Shown here: piece after piece, positions 59,195 through 64,000 of the stretch
Layout of the letters: every line of letters begins with the position of its first letter
Numbering within the stretch: position 1 is the stretch's first letter
Assembly (NCBI GenBank): GCA_036732005.1
Contig: DAINDF010000005.1
Location: 62,001 to 126,000 of the forward strand
DNA length: 64,000 nucleotides
Source of the DNA: UBA1926 sp036732005
GTDB lineage: Bacteria; Planctomycetota; Phycisphaerae; Phycisphaerales; UBA1924
Direction: 5' to 3'
The notes under the pieces: model-generated
Told to the model about the DNA's origin: nothing
Seen by the model: the letters and a program-made list of their open reading frames with translations, nothing else
The model's database searches: none
Made by a program: the position numbers and the translations under genes

Positions 59195-59926
59195 TCAGGC
59201 GGCGCTCTGGGGCGAGCCGCGGTGGCCAGGTCGGCCCGGGCGCAGCGCCTCGGGGCACTCGGGCCCGGCCGGCGTGCGCCCAACCAGCCTGGCCGTCTCC
59301 GTGATCGCCCGGGTGCAGTGCCGGTCGATCATGGTGCGGTAGAACCCGGACACGAGCAGGCACGGGATCGCGAGCATCAGCCCCAGCAGGGTGTGAAAGA
59401 GCGCCTTCGAGATGCCCTCGCTGAGTTCGGCCGGGCCCGCCTGGCCCCCGGTCACGCCCAGGCTCGTGAACGCGAGGATCATCCCCCACACCGTCCCGGC
59501 GAGCCCGACCAGCGGCCCGAGGTTCCCGATGATGTTGAGCGGTTCGATCTTGCGGAACCACCGGGCCGTCTCGGCGCTGGCGGCCATCTCCGCGGCGTCC
59601 TCCAGGGCCTCGCGCCCCCTGTGGGCCTCGGCGATCGCCGGGCGGAGGACCGCGCCCAGGAAGGTCTGATCCTCGCGCACAGCCTCGCGCACCTCGCCCC
59701 AGCGCCCGTTCTCTACGAGCGTCGCCACGCGGTTGAGGGCCGCCTCGGGAAGGATTGCGCGGGGACGGATGTCCAGGGCGCAACGCACCATCACCGCCGC
59801 CGCGTAGAGCGACCCCATCAGCAGCAGCACCGTGAAGACATCGAACGACTGGACGAACAACGCCCACAGGTCGCCCCCCGCGTCGGCCTGCGCAAGAACG
59901 GCGGGGGTCAGCAATCGGTCGGTCAA
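59195..59926 (-). CDS. MotA/TolQ/ExbB proton-channel protein
   Basis: A 243-residue membrane protein with three helices: one near residues 30-48 (TVLLLMGSLYAAAVMV) and two in the MotA_ExbB domain (IIGNLGPLVGLAGTVWGMILAF, LFHTLLGLMLAIPCLLVSGFY). The conserved GLLGT-like run is GLAGTVWGM. It converts the proton gradient to force together with ExbD. No TonB or TolB/Pal gene is adjacent, so it could energise outer-membrane transport or gliding-type movement. Confidence 0.93.
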   Translation of the reverse strand: MTDRLLTPAVLAQADAGGDLWALFVQSFDVFTVLLLMGSLYAAAVMVRCALDIRPRAILPEAALNRVATLVENGRWGEVREAVREDQTFLGAVLRPAIAEAHRGREALEDAAEMAASAETARWFRKIEPLNIIGNLGPLVGLAGTVWGMILAFTSLGVTGGQAGPAELSEGISKALFHTLLGLMLAIPCLLVSGFYRTMIDRHCTRAITETARLVGRTPAGPECPEALRPGRPGHRGSPQSAA

Positions 59927-60060
59927 GGCGGGATCTCCGGGTATCTCTGCGGAGGATATCGCGACCGAGCCGCCCAGACCGCCGCAAAACGCCCGCCCCG
60001 GCCGCCGAGAACTTTCGCACGCCGCCCTTGCTCTTGACCGACTGCCGCGAACGATCTGCC

Positions 60061-61446
60061 GTGGCCCGATTCCCGCGTCCCGACACCCCCGAGTGGCTCA
60101 GCGCGATCAACCCCTTCGGCCGGGTGGCCCGCACCGTCGGGTCGTTCCACCCCGCGGCGATGCCCCCGCTCACCAGGCCGAACTACGCCCGCGAGCTCGC
60201 CGCGGCGGTCTTCCTGCCCTGGATCATCGCGATCGTCGAGGGCGGGGTGATCGGGGTGATCGTCAAGAAGTACTTCGAGGACGCCGTCGACCCGGTCTGG
60301 ATCAGCTACGCCGTCGCCACGCTCACCGCAGCCCCCTCCTTCGCCAACATCACCTCGTTCATCTGGGTCCGCCTCACGCACGGGCGGCACAAGATCCGCA
60401 GCGTTAACCGCCTGCAACTCGCCGTCGCGGGCCTGATCGCCCTGATCGCCCTCGCCCCGCGGGACGAGTGGGGCCTGCTCATGGTCGTCGCCTGCGCCGT
60501 CGCGGCCCGAATCGGTCTTGCGGGCATCGTCACCATCCGGGCGACGGTCTGGCGGCAGAACTACCCCCGCGAGGCGAGGGCCCACCTGACGGGCCGGATC
60601 GCCACCGTCGTCACGATCGTCGTCGCGCTCGTCGCGGGCCTGGTCGGGCTGGCGATGGAGGTCGACGCCGCCGCGTTCCGCGTCGTCATCCCGCTCGCCG
60701 CCCTGGTCTCCGTCGTCGGCATCCGCATCTGGAGCACGATCCGCGTCCGAGGCCACCGCCGCCTGCTCCGCGCCGAGCGCAACAACGACGGCGACGACCG
60801 CCCTTCCTTCAACCCCCTGCGCATGTGGCGCATCCTCGTCGACGACAAACGCTACGGCCTGTTCATGCTCTGCCAGTTCACCATCGGCGCCGGCAACCTC
60901 ATGCTGCTCGCCCCGATCGTCCTGCTCGCGACCGATTTTTTCGACCTGGGCTACTTCCAGGGCATCCTCGTCGCCCAGGTGGTGCCGATGGTCATGATGC
61001 CCGTCTTCCTCACCCTCTGGGCCAGGCTGCTCGACGCCTGGCACATCGCCCAGTACCGCGCCGTCCACTCCTGGGTCTTCGTTCTCATGGCCGCCCTGCT
61101 CTTCGCCTCCGCCCAGGTCGACGCCGTCTGGCTGCTCTACCTGGGCGTCGCCGTCCGGGGCGTCGCCTTCGCGGGCGGGGCGCTGGCCTGGAACCTCGGG
61201 CACAACGACTTCGCCCGCGACGACAACGCCGCCCAGTACATGGCCGTCCATGTCACGCTCACCGGCATCCGGGGGCTGATCGCGCCCTACATCGGGGTGT
61301 GGCTCTACCAGCGCTTCGAACAGGCCGAGCCCGGCGCGGGCTCCTGGGTCTTCTTCGTCGGGGGAGTCATCGTCGCGGTGGGGGCCCTGGGCTTCTACGC
61401 CCTGCACCGGGCGATACGCCGCGACGGGGCTGCCGACGGGGGCTGA
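60061..61446 (+). CDS. MFS transporter, 12 helices
   Basis: A 461-residue integral membrane protein. GTG 60061 is taken as start; the frame is also open to a TTG at 60028, and an ATG at 60160 is possible. Helices begin near ARELAAAVFLPWIIAIVEGGVIGVI and continue through YGLFMLCQFTIGAGNLMLLAPIVLL, GILVAQVVPMVMMPVFLTLW and GSWVFFVGGVIVAVGALGFYAL. The overall plan fits major facilitator transporters, but no substrate motif is clear. It is divergent from the exbB operon and convergent with pheA. Confidence 0.85.
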   Translation: MARFPRPDTPEWLSAINPFGRVARTVGSFHPAAMPPLTRPNYARELAAAVFLPWIIAIVEGGVIGVIVKKYFEDAVDPVWISYAVATLTAAPSFANITSFIWVRLTHGRHKIRSVNRLQLAVAGLIALIALAPRDEWGLLMVVACAVAARIGLAGIVTIRATVWRQNYPREARAHLTGRIATVVTIVVALVAGLVGLAMEVDAAAFRVVIPLAALVSVVGIRIWSTIRVRGHRRLLRAERNNDGDDRPSFNPLRMWRILVDDKRYGLFMLCQFTIGAGNLMLLAPIVLLATDFFDLGYFQGILVAQVVPMVMMPVFLTLWARLLDAWHIAQYRAVHSWVFVLMAALLFASAQVDAVWLLYLGVAVRGVAFAGGALAWNLGHNDFARDDNAAQYMAVHVTLTGIRGLIAPYIGVWLYQRFEQAEPGAGSWVFFVGGVIVAVGALGFYALHRAIRRDGAADGG

Positions 61447-61452
61447 ATCCCG

Positions 61453-62661
61453 TCAGAGAATCCGCCTGCTCCGTGGGTAGCTCCCCAGCACCGCCATGTC
61501 CTTGCAGTGCGCCCGCACCCGAGCCAGGGCCGCCTTCATCGCATCGTCGCTCTCGTGACCCACGGCGTCGGCGAAGAAGGTGTAGGTCCAGTTCTCCCGC
61601 CCGCTCGGGCGCTTGTCCAGGTGGCTCAGGTTGATCCCCGCCGCGTGGAAGACGCCCAGCACCTCCACCAGCGCCCCGGGGCGGTCCTCGGTCGTGAACA
61701 TCACGCTCGTCTTGTCGTCCCCCGTGCGCTTCGCCTTCTCCCGGCTCAGCACAAGGAACCGCGTGATGTTGTTGGGGTTGTCCTCGATCCGCGGGAAGAG
61801 CGTCTTGAGCCCGTACATCTCCCCCGCCAGCGTCGTCCCGATCGCCCCCGTCGCCGGCGTGTGCCCGATCGAGATCGCCTTCTCGTTTTCCTCCGCCGCG
61901 ATCTGGGCCGCCCGGCTCGAGCTCGCCGCGGGGATCAACTCCGCCCGGGGCAGCTGCTGGCTCAGCCAGTTCCGGCACTGCTGGAAGACCTCGGGCTTGG
62001 AGTAGATCCGCCGCACCTCCGCCGGGGGGCAGTTCGCGAGCAGCGCGTGGTGGATCGCGATCTGCACCTCGGCGTAGACCGAGACATGCCCCGCGTTGCG
62101 CGCGAACGCGTCCAGCGTCTCCACGATCCCCCCGCCCGTCGAGTTCTCGATCGGGACAAGCCCGTAGTTCACATGCCGACGCCTCACCTCGGTGAACACC
62201 CCCGCGATCTCGTGCAGGTCGTCGTACTCCACGCTCGACCCGAACTGCTTCACCGCCGCGACATGGCTCTGCGACCCCGGCGGGCCCAGGTACCCGATCC
62301 GCAGCGGCTGCTCGAGCGCGAAGCTCCCGCTCATCAACTCCCGGTAGACCCCCTCGATCGTCCGCGAGGGCAGCGGGCCCTCGTTCGCCTCGAGCACCTT
62401 CCGCAGCACCTCCGCCTCCCGGTGGGGGGCGTAGATCGGGGTGTTCGTGTCACGCTTGTGCTTGCCGATCTGCACCACCGCCCGAGCCCGCTCGTTCAGC
62501 AACGCCACCAGCCGCCGGTCGATGTCGTCCACCTCCGCACGCAGCCGGGCGAGGGCCTTCGAGTCCGCCACGGTCTCGGCGGCCGGGCCGGGCCGGGCCG
62601 GTGCGCGGGACCTGGGCTCGGCCTTGCGGGTGGTTTTCTTTGTGGTCTTCTTCTTGGCCAT
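61453..62661 (-). CDS. pheA: P-protein: chorismate mutase-prephenate dehydratase
   Basis: A 402-residue bifunctional enzyme of phenylalanine synthesis. It starts at the ATG at 62661 with a Lys/Thr-rich tail (MAKKKTTKKTTRKAEPR) of about 25 residues that resembles the H1-like protein. Residues about 35-110 are an AroQ chorismate mutase (LRAEVDDIDRRLVALLNERA). The dehydratase domain has PPGSQSHVAA, VPIENSTGGGIVETLD and the catalytic NITRF motif. A C-terminal ACT domain (DRPGALVEVLGVFHAAGINLSHLDKRPS) provides phenylalanine feedback control. Confidence 0.95.
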   Translation of the reverse strand: MAKKKTTKKTTRKAEPRSRAPARPGPAAETVADSKALARLRAEVDDIDRRLVALLNERARAVVQIGKHKRDTNTPIYAPHREAEVLRKVLEANEGPLPSRTIEGVYRELMSGSFALEQPLRIGYLGPPGSQSHVAAVKQFGSSVEYDDLHEIAGVFTEVRRRHVNYGLVPIENSTGGGIVETLDAFARNAGHVSVYAEVQIAIHHALLANCPPAEVRRIYSKPEVFQQCRNWLSQQLPRAELIPAASSSRAAQIAAEENEKAISIGHTPATGAIGTTLAGEMYGLKTLFPRIEDNPNNITRFLVLSREKAKRTGDDKTSVMFTTEDRPGALVEVLGVFHAAGINLSHLDKRPSGRENWTYTFFADAVGHESDDAMKAALARVRAHCKDMAVLGSYPRSRRIL

Positions 62662-62786
62662 ATCGATCCCGGGAACTCCACGGGCTTTATCGCCCGAAAA
62701 GGCGGGATTGTCCAGCCCCCGACCCGGGTTGGCCATCGCCGGGGGCTCTTCCCCCCGAAAATCGTGAACTCCGCTTCCGAATCCCG

Positions 62787-63848
62787 ATGACAGAGAAGGG
62801 TGCGCCCGTGATCCTGAACCTGGTGCAGCACAGCACGACGCTCGCCGCCTCGCCGGCCTCGGCAGGGGATGCGGTCGAGCGCGCGTTCAGCGTCGTCCAG
62901 GCCCTCCCGCTCGAAGCCCACGCCGCGATGGGCCTGGTGCTCCTGGGCGGGATCGCGTTGTGGCTGTTCGGGGGCCGGCTCCTCAAGCCCCTGTTCGGGT
63001 TGCTCGGGCTGGCGCTGGGTGGGCTGATCGGCATGGTCGCCCTCCCCGCTTTCGGGCTTCGGGAAATCGGGGGCGTGAGCGGAGCCCTGATCGGGCTCGG
63101 GGTCGGCGCGGTCGTCGGCCTGGCGCTCGCCATGGTCCTGCTCAAGGCCGCGATCGTCTTCGCCGCCGGGGCCGGCTTCGCGGTGCTCGGGTTCCTCGGC
63201 GGCACGATCTACACCGAGCACAACCCGATGCCCGACGACCAGCCCCCGGCCTTCGTGGTCGACGACGCCGACCGGGCGCCGGGCGGGCGGCTGCTGTTCA
63301 CCAACCCCGTGACCGGGGAGCGGATGACGATCGATCGCCTGACCGAGTCGCTGCGCGAGGCCCAACGGGTCATCGGGGGCGTGCCCAAGGACGAGGTGGG
63401 TCAGACCGACCCCGACGCGGCGAGCAAACGCTTCGAATCGATCGCGGTGCTCTGCCAGGCGGTGGTCGCCGAATCGCGTGAGGCGATCACCACCCACTGG
63501 AACGGGCTCTCCGTCCGGGAGCGGCTGGTCGTGGTCGGGTCGTCGCTCGGCTCGCTCGTCGTGGGGCTGCTCGTGGGGCTGCTCATGCCCAAGCGCGCGA
63601 CGGCCGGGGTCACGGCCCTCGCGGGGTCGGCGATCACACTCGCGGCGGGGGTCTGGCTCATCGATGCGCTCGCCCCGGGCATGGCCCGCCTGACCACCCA
63701 GCCGCCCGAGGCCTGGGCGGTGGTCTGGGGCGTGATGTTCCTCGCGGGGATGGTCGCCCAGCTCGCCGGGCTGGGGCGGCCCGTCGAGCCCGCCAAGCCC
63801 TCGAAGAAGAAGGGCGACGACGAGGACGAGGGCGACGAGGAGGAGTGA
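62787..63848 (+). CDS. Hypothetical multi-pass membrane protein, TMEM198-like glycine-rich helices
   Basis: A 353-residue protein; ATG 62787 is used (an in-frame GTG at 62808 is possible). Residues about 45-150 contain four to five glycine-rich helices (GLLGLALGGLIGMVALP, GALIGLGVGAVVGLALAMVLL, VFAAGAGFAVLGFLGG), a loop of about 100 residues, then three more (VVGSSLGSLVVGLLVGLLM, VTALAGSAITLAAGVWLI, AVVWGVMFLAGMVAQLAGL). The tail is Lys then acidic (KKKGDDEDEGDEEE). The glycine-zipper pattern recalls DUF4203/TMEM198 proteins. No function is assigned. Confidence 0.82.
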   Translation: MTEKGAPVILNLVQHSTTLAASPASAGDAVERAFSVVQALPLEAHAAMGLVLLGGIALWLFGGRLLKPLFGLLGLALGGLIGMVALPAFGLREIGGVSGALIGLGVGAVVGLALAMVLLKAAIVFAAGAGFAVLGFLGGTIYTEHNPMPDDQPPAFVVDDADRAPGGRLLFTNPVTGERMTIDRLTESLREAQRVIGGVPKDEVGQTDPDAASKRFESIAVLCQAVVAESREAITTHWNGLSVRERLVVVGSSLGSLVVGLLVGLLMPKRATAGVTALAGSAITLAAGVWLIDALAPGMARLTTQPPEAWAVVWGVMFLAGMVAQLAGLGRPVEPAKPSKKKGDDEDEGDEEE

Positions 63849-63876
63849 GCCCGTCCAGCGGGCCCCGCGGCGCCGG

Positions 63877-64000
63877 TCAGGCGAACGCCTTCTTGTAGTC
63901 GGCGAGGAACTTCTCCAGCCCGATGTCCGTGAGCGGGTGGTTCATGAACTGCTTGATCACGCCGAACGGCACCGTCGCGACATCCGCCCCGACCATCGCG
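63877..64000 (-). CDS. Transaldolase / fructose-6-phosphate aldolase-like, C-terminal end only
   Basis: The last 40 residues and stop of a gene entering from beyond the window. AMVGADVATVPFGVIKQFMNHPLTDIGLEKFLADYK matches the C-terminus of the short TalC/MipB-type transaldolases and fructose-6-phosphate aldolases, which act on sugar phosphates through a Schiff-base lysine (not in view). It is convergent with the membrane protein gene. Confidence 0.85.
   Translation of the reverse strand, partial: AMVGADVATVPFGVIKQFMNHPLTDIGLEKFLADYKKAFA

Overview
The window is a 64 kb stretch of very GC-rich (roughly 70% by eye), gene-dense bacterial chromosome. The best taxonomic reading is a planctomycete of the class Phycisphaerae. 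The evidence is two secreted proteins ending in the paired DLAPP..LLDLAD / GC-type dockerin-like anchor, a PEP-CTERM-like tail (VPTPG, hydrophobic stretch, RRRR), a lysine-rich histone H1-like protein, an enlarged SecA, and many genes with no clear Shine-Dalgarno. No rRNA, tRNA, CRISPR array, insertion sequence or prophage was recognised.

Layout. 1-9.7 kb: a pilin-like protein (cut by the window edge), SecA, a stand-alone C-terminal domain of a B12-dependent ribonucleotide reductase, a secreted Cys-rich protein whose signal peptide lies on an 8-bp tandem repeat, and two duplicated membrane proteins with zinc ribbons. 9.8-13.3 kb: a ketosynthase trio, made of a chain-length-factor-like KS lacking its nucleophile, an RGG-rich GxxExxY protein, and an active FabF-type KS. 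13.3-21.4 kb: a membrane zinc-ribbon protein, a thioredoxin-DUF1684 fusion, a fused two-domain ABC permease, a zinc-site-less M16 protein, the H1-like protein, and an amidohydrolase operon. 21.7-28.6 kb: a lectin/dockerin secreted protein, phenylalanine hydroxylase, arginine decarboxylase and a large FAD/Fe-S oxidase. 28.7-33.6 kb: a CDGSH protein, an isocitrate/isopropylmalate-type dehydrogenase, a BLUF photoreceptor, a fungal LYS4-like homoaconitase and an iodotyrosine-deiodinase-like flavoprotein. 33.6-41.6 kb: large secreted proteins, an HTH plus pseudo-receiver regulator, a peroxiredoxin and an RMND1/YagE-family protein.

41.7-47.0 kb is one tightly coupled operon in which successive genes overlap: C39-like peptidase, RimK-like ATP-grasp ligase, GCS2 carboxylate-amine ligase, N-formylglutamate amidohydrolase-like hydrolase and a CaCA cation exchanger. 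It looks like a peptide or amino-acid-conjugate pathway. 47.1-54.4 kb: a dockerin-anchored secreted protein, an amidase and serine-hydrolase pair, lysA, mntR with an AT-rich palindrome between them, a YoaK-family protein and a PEP-CTERM-like protein. 54.7-64 kb: ligA, a folD with altered cyclohydrolase residues, tatA, an ExbB-ExbD-ExbD set, an MFS transporter, a P-protein PheA, a membrane protein and the 3' end of a transaldolase-like gene.

Links between genes. Envelope biology (SecA, TatA, ExbBD, amidase, sorting tags) recurs. Aromatic and lysine metabolism are represented by pheA, phhA and lysA. LysA shows that the diaminopimelate route is present, so the homoaconitase-like enzyme probably does something other than lysine synthesis. 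All coordinates and residue numbers come from reading the sequence by hand; family assignments are from motif recognition, not database searches.
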